A stretch of DNA of 64,000 nucleotides from Kiloniellales bacterium (lineage in GTDB: Bacteria; Pseudomonadota; Alphaproteobacteria; Kiloniellales; JAKSBE01), in contig JASJBF010000031.1 of NCBI GenBank assembly GCA_030066685.1, positions 148,720 through 212,719 of the forward strand, in the 5' to 3' direction. The notes under the pieces were generated by a model that worked only from the letters and a program-made list of their open reading frames with translations, was not told where the DNA came from and did not search any database. The position numbers and the translations under genes are program-made. Positions 33,549-42,235 of this stretch are shown here, piece after piece. Each line of letters opens with the position of its first letter. Positions within the stretch are counted from its first letter, which is position 1.

Positions 33549-34694
33549 GTGAATCTTTCCCGAGTCGTTACCGTCGCCACCAAGGTCCTTGGCATTCTCG
33601 CCCTATCCGCTCTTCTGACGCCCCAGGGCATGGCGCAAAACAGTCTGACCGAAGCCAAGCAGGAACGGAACCGAAGCACGGTCAGCGTCATAGGTGGCGG
33701 CATCTCCGGCACCTACATCCGCTTCGCCACGGACTTGGCTAACGTCTTGGACGACACCGAGACCAACCAGCTTCGGGTCTTGCCGATTGTCGGGCGGGGC
33801 GGCGGTCAAAACGTGCTCGACGTGCTGTTCCTGAAGGGTGTCGACATGGGGATCACCCAGCAGGACCATCTGACCTTCTTCAAGCAGGAGAATCCGGCGG
33901 TCTACGGCAGTGTCGACCGCTACGTGCACTACATCACGAAGCTCTACAACGCCGAGTTCCACCTGGTGGCGCGCAAGGAGTTCAAGAAACTCGACGACCT
34001 GCGCGGCAAGACGGTCAATTTCTGGAAGCCCTGGAGCGCCACCGACATCGGGGGCCGGACGGTCTTCAAGCTGATGGGTATCGACGCCAACATCATCAAC
34101 ATCGACACCCAGCTGGCGCTGGAGAAGATGAAGACGGGCGAGGTCGCCGCCACTAGCCTGCTCGCCGGCGCGCCGGTCAAGGGCTATAAGGACCTCCTTT
34201 CCGAACAGGGCCTGCATTTCATCGGCGTCGACCCCAGCGACCCCAGGTACAGCAGGCTCCTGGAAGTCTACCTTCCGGCCTCGCTCAAGCACGAGGACTA
34301 TCCAGGGCTGATTCCCCAGGGCGAGGCGGTGCCGACCGTGGCCAGCGGTGCGGTTCTGGCGGTCTACAACTGGCCGGAGAACACGGCCCAGTACCGCAAG
34401 CTGTCGCGTTTCGTGAAGAAGTTCTTCGACAACTTCGAGAAGTTCCGCAAGGAGCCGCGGCATCCGAAATGGCGCGACATCAACCTGGCGGCGGAGGTGC
34501 CCGGCTGGACGCGGTTCAAGCCGGCGGAGGAGTGGCTGGCCACGAACACCAAGGCGCCGACCAGCGAGCTTAAGACCGCCTTCAACCGCTTCCTGGCCAG
34601 CTTTCAGCAGTCTTCCGGCGTGCAGAACATCTCGGACCAGCAAAGGGAGCAGCTCTTCGAGGAGTTCGTGCGCTGGTACAACACTCAGCGCTAG
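33549..34694 (+). CDS. TAXI-family TRAP transporter solute-binding protein (orphan)
   Basis: A 381-residue periplasmic protein. GGAGG at 33539-33543 sets the GTG start at 33549, giving VNLSRVVTVATKVLGILAL with a signal peptide ending GMAQ. The mature part has ISGTYIRFATDLANVLDD, VGRGGGQNVLDVLFLKGVD, HLVARKEFKKLDDLRGKTVNFW, then VAATSLLAGAPVKGY, the two-lobe TAXI pattern. The usual 4TM/12TM permease genes are not next to it, so it either uses a permease elsewhere or acts as a sensor. A C-terminal helical extension (from about 300) is longer than usual. Confidence 0.8.
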   Translation: MNLSRVVTVATKVLGILALSALLTPQGMAQNSLTEAKQERNRSTVSVIGGGISGTYIRFATDLANVLDDTETNQLRVLPIVGRGGGQNVLDVLFLKGVDMGITQQDHLTFFKQENPAVYGSVDRYVHYITKLYNAEFHLVARKEFKKLDDLRGKTVNFWKPWSATDIGGRTVFKLMGIDANIINIDTQLALEKMKTGEVAATSLLAGAPVKGYKDLLSEQGLHFIGVDPSDPRYSRLLEVYLPASLKHEDYPGLIPQGEAVPTVASGAVLAVYNWPENTAQYRKLSRFVKKFFDNFEKFRKEPRHPKWRDINLAAEVPGWTRFKPAEEWLATNTKAPTSELKTAFNRFLASFQQSSGVQNISDQQREQLFEEFVRWYNTQR

Positions 34695-34751
34695 CGGGGC
34701 ACTGGCCGCGCCTGCGAACCTTGAAACGCACGCTGCGAGCGGCCCGCTGAG

Positions 34752-35744
34752 CTAGGGATCACCGGCGAGCTTGCGTTCCCAGGCCAGCGCGTCGCGCACG
34801 ATACCGTCGAGGTCTTCGTGGCGGGCCTGCCAGCCGAGCTGCTGGCGGATCATCGAGGCGTCGGCGACGATCTCGGCGACGTCGCCGGGCCGCCGCGGAC
34901 CGCTCCGGACGTTCAGGGCGAAGCCCGCGACGCGTTCCACCGACTCCAGGACCCGCTTGACCGAGTAGCCGCGGCCGTAGCCGCAGTTCAGGGTCAGGTT
35001 CCGGCCGTTCTCCTCGAGGTCCCGAAGGGCCGCCAGGTGGGCGTCCGCCAGATCCGTCACATGGATGTAGTCGCGCACGCAGGTGCCGTCCGGCGTCTCG
35101 TAGTCTTCGCCGAAGATCTCCATGGAGGGCCGCTTGCCTGCCGCCACCTCGCAGGCGACCTTGATCAGGTGGGTGGCGCCGGGGGTCGACTGGCCGCTTC
35201 GTCCCTTGGGATCGGCGCCGGCGACGTTGAAATAGCGCAGCGCGGCATAGGACAGATCGTGGGCGGCGGCAACGTCGCGCAGGATCCACTCTGTCATCAG
35301 CTTCGAGGTCCCATAGGGACTGGCCGGCAGGGTCGGCGCGGACTCCGGGACCGGCCCGTCTCCGACGCTGCCGTAGACCGCCGCGGTCGAGGAAAAGACG
35401 AAGCGCCCCACGCCGGCTTCGACGCAGCATTGGATCAGGCCGCGGCTCTTGCAGGTGTTCTGCAGGTAGTACTTCAGGGGATCGGCGACGGATTCCGGGA
35501 CCACGATGGAACCGGCGAAATGCATGACGGCGCCGACACCGCGGTCTCGAACCGTCTTTGCAACCAACTGCGGGTCGCCGATGTCCCCCTCGACGAAGGC
35601 GGCCGCCGGGGCCACGGCATCGCGACGGCCGGTCGAAAGGTCGTCGACGACCACGACAGGGTAGCCGGCCTCCAGCAAGGCGAGGACCACGTGGCTGCCG
35701 ATGTAGCCCGCGCCGCCGGTGACCAGGACCGTATCCCGGGTCAT
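34752..35744 (-). CDS. galE: UDP-glucose 4-epimerase
   Basis: A 330-residue extended SDR. TGGAGYIGSHVV is the NAD site (residues 8-19), DDLSTGRRDAV the adenosine loop, then MHFAGSIVVPESV, SSTAAVYGSVGDGPVPE and the catalytic Tyr-Lys in PYGTSKLMTEW. The sugar-nucleotide part has NVAGADPKGRSG and DGTCVRDYIHVTDLADAHLAAL. It supplies UDP-galactose for the exopolysaccharide whose genes lie upstream in the same direction; it is the last gene of that operon. Confidence 0.93.
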   Translation of the reverse strand: MTRDTVLVTGGAGYIGSHVVLALLEAGYPVVVVDDLSTGRRDAVAPAAAFVEGDIGDPQLVAKTVRDRGVGAVMHFAGSIVVPESVADPLKYYLQNTCKSRGLIQCCVEAGVGRFVFSSTAAVYGSVGDGPVPESAPTLPASPYGTSKLMTEWILRDVAAAHDLSYAALRYFNVAGADPKGRSGQSTPGATHLIKVACEVAAGKRPSMEIFGEDYETPDGTCVRDYIHVTDLADAHLAALRDLEENGRNLTLNCGYGRGYSVKRVLESVERVAGFALNVRSGPRRPGDVAEIVADASMIRQQLGWQARHEDLDGIVRDALAWERKLAGDP

Positions 35745-35926
35745 CGGCCGACCCTCGCCGCCCGATATCCGGCGCTCCGGACATGACTCCTGCCGCCGGC
35801 CTCTCTCGCGTCGCGGCCGCCCGCGCCGGCAAACCCTGAGCCCGCCGGGCGAACTGAGATTTCGAAGGTCGTTGCGCGGCGCGGCGCGGCGGGAACGCAA
35901 AGGTCTTGCCGTGGTCGCATCGTCGG

Positions 35927-36871
35927 CTATCTCCTTGCTTCTCGGTCAGCGATCAGGGTCTCGAGGTGCGCCTCGACGCCGCTGTCGGCGATCACCCTCG
36001 GCCAGGTGAAGGGGCAGGGGTCGGGGACCGCGCTTTCTGCAATCTCTTCCGGCTCCGGCGCCGAGGCGAAGGTGTCCCCGGAGGTCACCGTCGCAAGGAT
36101 GTTGTAGCGCCGTATCGTCGCCAAGTTCATCGGGCTGTCGTTTGCCAGGATGGGCCGCCCGAGGGCCGCATATTCGATCAACTTCGTCGGGGTCTGAAAG
36201 CAGTGCGGACGGTGTGACGGAAAAAAGCTGATCGCGACCTTGCTCTTCATCACGAGATCGAAGGCTTCGGCTTGCGGAACCCGGCCGGTGAAGACGACGT
36301 TCTTCCGGTCCATGAACTGCCGGACGATGTTCTCGTCGGCGGGACCGATCAGCAGAAACCTTCGGCCGCGAGGATAGCGGCGGAGGAAGGACTCGATCAG
36401 CACGTCGATCTGCCGTTCCCTGGACACGGTGCCGATGTAGACGAAGTCGTAGTCGGATACCTGCGGCGCCGATCGCCTGGCATTCTCGACCAGCGCCGAA
36501 CGCACGCCCATGTCCAGGAAGAGCTCCGGCACACCGTCGGAGAATCCGATCAGGTCGCTCATGACCTCGTTCTGGATGATCCGCAGGTCTGGCTTGAAGT
36601 TGAGGAGCTTCTTCAGTCGGTCCTTGAGCGGGGCGAGCGCGCCGACGGACAGGGACCGGTAGTCGTGGATCGTCGCCAAAGCCGGTGGTGCCGGTCGGGG
36701 ATAGAACCCCATGATGACCCAGAGGATGGTCCGAGCCGGGTCGCCTTGCCTCCTGTACTGGCTCAGCGAAGACTCCCGTATCTCGTAGGTGCCGGAGAAA
36801 TAGTCCCGGTAGCCGTCGATATCCGGGTAGATGGCCTTGCCATCATGTATGAAGTTTATGATGTAATCCAT
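35927..36871 (-). CDS. glycosyltransferase, GT4-like
   Basis: A 314-residue GT-B type protein. The C-terminal lobe has DYDFVYIGTVSRERQIDVLIESF, RRFLLIGPADENI, NVVFTGRVPQAEAFDLVMKSKV and the donor-binding TKLIEYAALGRPILAND with the conserved Glu. The N-terminal acceptor lobe is shorter than average. It lies between the flippase gene and galE and probably adds a sugar to the repeat unit. A 180-base gap separates it from galE. Confidence 0.85.
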   Translation of the reverse strand: MDYIINFIHDGKAIYPDIDGYRDYFSGTYEIRESSLSQYRRQGDPARTILWVIMGFYPRPAPPALATIHDYRSLSVGALAPLKDRLKKLLNFKPDLRIIQNEVMSDLIGFSDGVPELFLDMGVRSALVENARRSAPQVSDYDFVYIGTVSRERQIDVLIESFLRRYPRGRRFLLIGPADENIVRQFMDRKNVVFTGRVPQAEAFDLVMKSKVAISFFPSHRPHCFQTPTKLIEYAALGRPILANDSPMNLATIRRYNILATVTSGDTFASAPEPEEIAESAVPDPCPFTWPRVIADSGVEAHLETLIADREARR

Positions 36872-36905
36872 TGATCAGGAGCCTTTATCCGTCCTGATTT
36901 CAATC

Positions 36906-38294
36906 TTATCGCGTTTGTACGACGACTCTCCGCCGGGCCTTAAGGAGGCAGAGTACCGTCGGGTCGATGGCGAGGTGGCGGATGGCGAAGCCCCGGATCC
37001 ACATCGCCAGGGCGACCTGGCCGAGGGCGCTTCCGATCGCGGCGCCGAGCGGGCCCAGGACGGGGATCAGCAGGACCTGCGCGCCGACCATGGCCACCCG
37101 CGTGATCCCGAGAATCTTGAGGTGCTTGGTCTCGTGCCCGGTCATCGTCAGCAACACGGTGGCCGGCCCTGACAGGATCTGGATCGCGAAGCCGGCGGAA
37201 AGGACGGCGAGGATCACGTGGCCCTCCGCGAAGCCGGAGCCGAAGAGGCCGAGGATGAGGTCTCCCGCGAAGAACACGACGAGGAGGCCAAAGCCGGCAG
37301 GCAGGAACAGCAGCGCGCAGATGGTCCGGCAGATCTCCTGAACTTCATGGCGGTCGCCGGCGTGATAGGCCCTGGAGATCATCGGCGCGGTCAGCACGTT
37401 GGTCGTTGCGAAGAAGATGATGAACATCGTGGCGACCTTGAGGGCGACGAAGTAGGTTCCGGTTTCCTCCGGGCCGTAGTAGAGCCCGAGCACGACCACG
37501 TCGGAGCTTTGGCTCAGGATGCCGAGCACCCCCAAGCCCCAAAGGCCAAGACTGACGCTGCGCCAGCCGGGGATGTCCAGCTCGGCCTCGACGCCCGGCG
37601 CCTGGCGCTGCGCTTCGCGGAGGATCTTGATCGCCTGCGGGATCAGGAGGATGAGCCACAAGGCGCCCGATATCCAGAGAACGAGCTCGGCCGAGAGCCG
37701 CAGGCTGCTGCCGATGAGGTAGAGCAGCACGATGACCATGAAGCCGCGGTGGAAAATCTCCGTCGGCAGCATCGCGCGGGCGACGTATCCCAGGGCGCGC
37801 ATCGCGGCACTCTGGAAGGCGGAAAGCGCGGCGGGGATGGTGAGGAACGCGGCGGCATAGAGGTAGCCGATGTCCAGTTCGGGCTTCGCGAGCTTGGCGA
37901 GAAACAAGGTCGAGAAGGCCAGGCAAAAGATGGCGCCGGTCCCGAGCAGGACCGTGACGTAGCTTCGGACTAGGGCGCCCTTGGCGCGGGCCGGATCCAG
38001 CTTGGCCTGAAACTGCGACCAGAAGCGCAGCAGCGCCGTGCTCTGGCCGCAGTTCGCGACGATCCCGAGAAACACGGTGAGGCTGATCGCGAAGCCGTAG
38101 CGACCGTATTCCGCTTCGTCGACGCTGCGGGCGAGCAGGATCAGGAAGAGGTAGCTGAGGATGACGGCCGTCAGCTTGATGACCGCTGCCGTGCTGCCGT
38201 TGGTCAGGAAGTAGCGAAACAGCGAGACCGGCGCTTTCGGCGCCGCGATGAGATCGCTGTCTGCGGATACCTGCGTCATGCCTGGGTCTTTCAT
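36906..38294 (-). CDS. polysaccharide flippase (Wzx/MATE-like)
   Basis: A 462-residue protein with about 12-14 hydrophobic segments over its whole length, starting with a polar tail and FRYFLTNGSTAAVIKLTAVILSYLFLILLARSVDE. The pattern ARSVDEAEYGRYGFAISLTVFLGIV is typical of polysaccharide-biosynthesis flippases. It would carry the lipid-linked repeat unit across the inner membrane. It stands between the Wzz-like gene and the glycosyltransferase. ATG at 38294 or at codon 6 (MTQVSAD) are both possible. Confidence 0.87.
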   Translation of the reverse strand: MKDPGMTQVSADSDLIAAPKAPVSLFRYFLTNGSTAAVIKLTAVILSYLFLILLARSVDEAEYGRYGFAISLTVFLGIVANCGQSTALLRFWSQFQAKLDPARAKGALVRSYVTVLLGTGAIFCLAFSTLFLAKLAKPELDIGYLYAAAFLTIPAALSAFQSAAMRALGYVARAMLPTEIFHRGFMVIVLLYLIGSSLRLSAELVLWISGALWLILLIPQAIKILREAQRQAPGVEAELDIPGWRSVSLGLWGLGVLGILSQSSDVVVLGLYYGPEETGTYFVALKVATMFIIFFATTNVLTAPMISRAYHAGDRHEVQEICRTICALLFLPAGFGLLVVFFAGDLILGLFGSGFAEGHVILAVLSAGFAIQILSGPATVLLTMTGHETKHLKILGITRVAMVGAQVLLIPVLGPLGAAIGSALGQVALAMWIRGFAIRHLAIDPTVLCLLKARRRVVVQTR

Positions 38295-38374
38295 GTCATT
38301 CGCGGCCCGAGGGTGATCGGGCCTGTCGGATCTCTAGGGCAGGCCCATCCCGCAACGCCTGCGCCGGGACGCAG

Positions 38375-39412
38375 TCACGGGAACCTTGGCGTGGCAGACC
38401 TCTGACGGTCCGCCTGCGCCAAGCGTCGGCGCGGTAGGGTGACGCTCAGTACCAGCAGTGCGGCGAGGCCCAGACCTCCAAGCGAGGCCGCGGTCAGGAG
38501 AATCAGGGGCTCAAGCCCGCTCGGCTGAAGCGGAGGGACCGGTGCCTCCAGAAGGACGGCGCCGTAAGGCTGCTCGGTCTGGGACAGCATGAGCTCGCGC
38601 TCCTGGTCGGCGAGCAGCGAGATCAGGGACTCGCGATAGATGTCGATCCGTGACTGGCCCAGCCGATCCTGCAGATAGTTTATGTTGTTGCTCAGCGAGG
38701 CGTTGCGTTCCTCGCGCATCAGGGCGCTGGTTTCCTCGAACAGCCACAAAAGGATCTGCGCCAGGTGTTCCGGATCCTTGCCCGACAGGGACACCGAGCG
38801 CATGGCGCCCCGGCTCAAGGGCGAGACATCGAGATTCTTGCGCAGATAGACCTGGACCTCCTTGGCGCGAGGCGGCTCCCAGTCGGGATATCCGAAAAGG
38901 GACCGGGCCAGGGCCTTGGCCCGAAACGCCAATCCGCCCGGGCGGTTCCAGGCCTGGCGCTCCTGGTCCCAAAGAGGTGAGAACAGGATCCGGCCGACCT
39001 GATGCTTTTGCTCCAGGATCTCGGCCACCCTGTGGGTGTGAAGCAGGACGATGAATCGCTCGAACTCCTCCGGCTGTCCGCCGCCGAAACCGCTCAGCAG
39101 CGGGCTGTCGTCCGAGAAGCTGTAGCTGTTGCCGTAGAACTGTACCTTGTTCAGGGCATCGTCGGTGATCGGCGCAACGATCATGCTGGCCGTGTAGGTC
39201 GGGCCCTTGAAGTTGACGACCGTCAGGGCGGCCAGCAGTGCCAGGGCGCCGCCCGCCAAAAGGAAGTGCCAGTTCCGGAGCAGATCTTTGACGATCAGGT
39301 CGAGCCTCAGCCCCTCGCCGGTCGCAGCCTTGGGCTTCGGCCGGACCGGCTTTGGCGGCGGGGGCGGCGAAGCGCCGGATGGTCTGCCTGCCTTCAAAGA
39401 TTCAATCGCCAT
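38375..39412 (-). CDS. Wzz-like chain-length determinant
   Basis: A protein of about 345 residues with the Wzz layout: a Pro/Lys-rich cytoplasmic N-terminus (SPPPPPKPVRPKPK), a first membrane segment (WHFLLAGGALALLAALTVV), a large periplasmic region with a long coiled-coil part (about 220-300, EETSALMREERNASLSN and IDIYRESLISLLADQERELM), and a second membrane segment (LEPLILLTAASLGGLGLAALL) with a PxxP-like PVPPLQPSG just before it. No tyrosine-kinase domain is attached. The start MAIESLKAG at 39412 is preferred; an upstream ATG at 39475 adds 21 residues. The gap to the sugar transferase (39413-39674) is AT-rich and may hold a second promoter. Confidence 0.85.
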   Translation of the reverse strand: MAIESLKAGRPSGASPPPPPKPVRPKPKAATGEGLRLDLIVKDLLRNWHFLLAGGALALLAALTVVNFKGPTYTASMIVAPITDDALNKVQFYGNSYSFSDDSPLLSGFGGGQPEEFERFIVLLHTHRVAEILEQKHQVGRILFSPLWDQERQAWNRPGGLAFRAKALARSLFGYPDWEPPRAKEVQVYLRKNLDVSPLSRGAMRSVSLSGKDPEHLAQILLWLFEETSALMREERNASLSNNINYLQDRLGQSRIDIYRESLISLLADQERELMLSQTEQPYGAVLLEAPVPPLQPSGLEPLILLTAASLGGLGLAALLVLSVTLPRRRLAQADRQRSATPRFP

Positions 39413-39674
39413 GGGCTTGGTGTCCTGGAGGTGCGGTTGCGCGGACTTTCGACAACAGGATTCTGCGATCATCAATCATGCACAAAGAAAGTGCAATATA
39501 ACTTCTAGCAAAAATTGGATTACCAAAGTAAGGGCCAATATTCGCCTCAGATATTGTTACCGTTAAGCCAACCGCCGACCCCTAGGCAGCCGCGCTGCTC
39601 GACTTCTTCCTGGCGGCCTGGAAAGCCTGGACGCCACCCGGTGGCGAGGCCGCCATCCGGTCGGCACTTCGGCG

Positions 39675-41234
39675 CTAGGAGTGAGCGCGGCCGCGACCGA
39701 GCAAGAGCCGAACCGTCTTGAGCAGGATGACGATGTCGGTCCAGAGGCTCCAGTTGCGCAGGTACCAGCCGTCCAAGCGCGCCCGGTCTGGGGGCTGGGC
39801 CCTGCCTCGACCGCTGATCTGCCACAGGCCGAAGAGACCCGGCCGCGCCGTCAGGTAAGTGTGAAGGTTGCCGCCATAGTCGCCAACCTCGCGGCGCAGC
39901 AGCGGTTGCGGACCGACAAAGCTCATGTCGCCCATGAGCGCGTTCCAAAGCTGCGGAAGCTCGTCGACCCCGGTCAGCCGGAGGAGGCGACCAAGCGGCG
40001 TCAGCCCGGGCGCGCCGGCTTCGAAGGCGGCGTCCCCAAAGGCCGGCTCCTCCCCGGAAAGCTTGGCATTCGCGCTTGCCGGCTCTTCCAGGGAGCTGCC
40101 GTGCGTCGTCCGGAACTTGATCAGCCGGAAGATCTTACCGTGACGGCCGATGCGCTGCCGGGTGACGAAGACCGGGGCGCCGTCCAGGCAGCGTATCAGG
40201 ACGGCGGCCGTCAGGAGGACCGGCGAGGTGACGATGAGGGCGCCTGCAGCCGTAAGAACGTCGAAGCAGCGTTTCAGGAAACGCCACTCCGGCCGCATCA
40301 GTCGGTTCTGCATCCAGACCAAGGCAAGGTCGCGCTTCAGCAGCACCTGCGTTGCCGCACCCTCGACCGCGAGCCCCACCGTCGGAAGCGCCACGCCGAC
40401 CGTCGGACAGAGGCTGGCCAGGGTCGGCACCAGCTTGTCGACGGCGGCAAACTGCTCGGGCGGCGGCGCGATCAGGATGACGTGGTCGCGGAACCGCAGG
40501 AACAATGCCGCCAGGGGATCGTCGGTGACGAGGACGGGCACCTCTCTGCCGGCGACGACGGCCGTCTCGGGCTTGTCCTTGGAGTCCGGCTCCGACAGCT
40601 GGAGGATATGGGTCACGTCAAGGCCAAGGTCTTCGTCTTGGGCGACCGCTCGGGCGACCTCCCGCGCTCGCCCGCCGCCGCCCAGGACCACTGCCGGACG
40701 GCGCCACAGGCCGCGCCGTTCCAGATGGCGGCGCAGTCCGAGACGCCCTGCCAGCAGGAGCGCCGCCACCATGATCCACATTGCCAGCAGCGCCGGAAGC
40801 TGCAGGGCGCCCGGCAGTCCCTGCCAAGACGCCAGGGCCTCGGCCGCGACCAGTGTGCCGGAAACGAAGGCGAGGTCCCCGAGCCGGTCCCAGGACGAGC
40901 GGCGCCGGAGATAGTGGCCGCGGAACCAGAAGTACCACACCGCCACCGCGGCCCCGGCCAGCGCGAGGACCGACGACAGAGCGACGGCTTCGCCGGACGG
41001 AAACGGCTGTTGGAGTTGTTGGAAAGAGCCGGCCGGCCAGATACCCAGACCGCTCCAGTCGATCAGCTGCAGTGTAGGGCGCGCGAGCCCGAGGCCGCAC
41101 GCAATAATCGCAAAGTCCGCCGCCAGGATCTGCCAGTCGACCTGCGCACCCTTGGTGCTTACGGATCCTTTCGGTGCTTTGCGAAGGCTGGTGGCCGAAG
41201 CCACCCCCGCCAGAGTCCTTCGCAACTCGGCCAT
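39675..41234 (-). CDS. exopolysaccharide-initiating polyprenyl-phosphate sugar-1-phosphate transferase
   Basis: A 519-residue WbaP/PssY-type protein. Four or five membrane segments fill the first 170 residues; a Rossmann-like middle domain follows (VVLGGGGRAREVARAVAQDED). The catalytic C-terminal domain starts near KRCFDVLTAAGALIVTSPVL, with APVFVTRQRIGRHGKIFRL, KFRTTH, LTGVDELPQLWNAL and GDMSFVGPQPL. It transfers the first sugar phosphate to undecaprenyl phosphate. It is first in the minus-strand EPS operon. Confidence 0.92.
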   Translation of the reverse strand: MAELRRTLAGVASATSLRKAPKGSVSTKGAQVDWQILAADFAIIACGLGLARPTLQLIDWSGLGIWPAGSFQQLQQPFPSGEAVALSSVLALAGAAVAVWYFWFRGHYLRRRSSWDRLGDLAFVSGTLVAAEALASWQGLPGALQLPALLAMWIMVAALLLAGRLGLRRHLERRGLWRRPAVVLGGGGRAREVARAVAQDEDLGLDVTHILQLSEPDSKDKPETAVVAGREVPVLVTDDPLAALFLRFRDHVILIAPPPEQFAAVDKLVPTLASLCPTVGVALPTVGLAVEGAATQVLLKRDLALVWMQNRLMRPEWRFLKRCFDVLTAAGALIVTSPVLLTAAVLIRCLDGAPVFVTRQRIGRHGKIFRLIKFRTTHGSSLEEPASANAKLSGEEPAFGDAAFEAGAPGLTPLGRLLRLTGVDELPQLWNALMGDMSFVGPQPLLRREVGDYGGNLHTYLTARPGLFGLWQISGRGRAQPPDRARLDGWYLRNWSLWTDIVILLKTVRLLLGRGRAHS

Positions 41235-41612
41235 CGTCCGAGCCCCTCCCTGTGTAAAGTCTCATCCCCCAATGAGCCATCTTTTTCTTTTACGGAAAAT
41301 TAGCACTAATGCTTCGGCTTGTCTCCAATGAATCTTTCCGGATTGAAGAATTTATTTCCGAGGCCAATCTCAAAAGAGCTGCGAAGACAGCTCCCCTTAC
41401 GCGGGCAGTTTTGCCGCGGTCGGCTCCGTAGTTTCGAGGGGTTAGTTCGGTGGCGACAGAGTTGGAATGAGTCTAACGCATTGAATAGAGACGAAAGTGC
41501 TCTCGGGATTCGGTGCCACGTCCCACATACGACGCGGCCCAAACCGGCGTTTTCCCGCAACGACCGGAAGGCTCTTGTATCACTCAAATGGGGTATAGGC
41601 GCGCCGGTCTCG
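41235..41612. other. AT-rich divergent region upstream of the EPS genes
   Basis: About 380 bases between the sugar transferase and the palindromic promoter. Base composition is more AT-rich than in the flanking genes, with runs such as CTTTTTCTTTTACGGAAAATTAGC near the transferase start. No frame on either strand has family-like sequence. It probably carries the promoter of the minus-strand operon. Confidence 0.5.
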
Positions 41613-41685
41613 CGTTAACCATAAGCGTGCCTGGGCAATAAACATTGCCCCCTGGTTAACGTTTTCACTTGAAATCGGATAAAAT
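41613..41685 (+). promoter_or_regulatory. nested palindrome overlapping a promoter
   Basis: CGTTAACCA (41613-41621) and TGGTTAACG (41653-41661) are perfect inverted repeats. Between them lies a second one, GGGCAAT-AAAC-ATTGCCC (41633-41650). The right outer arm overlaps TTAACG (41656-41661), which with TAAAAT (41680-41685) at 18 bases makes a sigma-70-like promoter for the small secreted protein. A regulator bound to the outer arms would control it. Confidence 0.6.
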
Positions 41686-41732
41686 TGTGGGCAACTTAGT
41701 TCCGGAGATACCTTTAGAGGGGGCTCAGGATA

Positions 41733-42038
41733 ATGGTTAACAGAATTTTGCTGTCGGGCTTTGCAGCCGCTGCTTTGGCGCTGGGTCCGGCACTGGCGAT
41801 GGCGCAGGATGCCACGGTGAAGAAGGGCAGCCTGGAGGCGGCGGGTTCCGGGTCGGCGGCCACCGTGCAGCAGGCTCAGGATGTTTCCGATGGCGAGTTC
41901 GAAGGCGCATTGATTGCGGCGCCCTTCGTCGTCGGCGGCGGCGTGGCGGCTGCCTTGCTCCTCGGCGACGGCGGCAGCGGCGGCAACAACAGCTCGTCCA
42001 CCACTTCGACCTCGACCTCGACGGCGACCTCCGACTGA
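41733..42038 (+). CDS. small exported protein with Gly-rich segment and Ser/Thr tail
   Basis: A 101-residue protein. MVNRILLSGFAAAALALGPALAMA is a signal peptide, cleaved before QDATVKKG. The mature part has a polar region (SAATVQQAQDVSDGEFEGA), a hydrophobic glycine-rich stretch (IAAPFVVGGGVAAALLLGDGG) long enough for one membrane pass, and a Ser/Thr tail (SSSTTSTSTSTATSD). Such a layout could be a sorting tail or a glycosylated stalk. It lies between the EPS transferase and export genes and has its own promoter and terminator. No family recognised; a role in EPS attachment or regulation is only inferred. Confidence 0.7.
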   Translation: MVNRILLSGFAAAALALGPALAMAQDATVKKGSLEAAGSGSAATVQQAQDVSDGEFEGALIAAPFVVGGGVAAALLLGDGGSGGNNSSSTTSTSTSTATSD

Positions 42039-42065
42039 GCGGTCGAACACACCGGTAACGGATCG

Positions 42066-42096
42066 AGGCCGGGCGCCTGAAGCGGTCGCCCGGCCT
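42066..42096 (+). terminator. hairpin terminator after the small exported protein
   Basis: AGGCCGGGCG (42066-42075) and CGCCCGGCCT (42087-42096) are perfect complements with an 11-base loop, followed by TTGGTGTTTG. The gene is therefore a one-gene transcript. Confidence 0.75.
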
Positions 42097-42235
42097 TTGG
42101 TGTTTGCATCAGCCCCGCCGCCTGGCCGGCGGCGCCGTCTTGCGACCGGCGCCCGAGCCTCGGCGGCTTTTCGACACCGCCTTAAGGCCTTGTTAACTCC
42201 GTCCGTGAAGCCTTAGCGGCGACGGGGGACGACGG

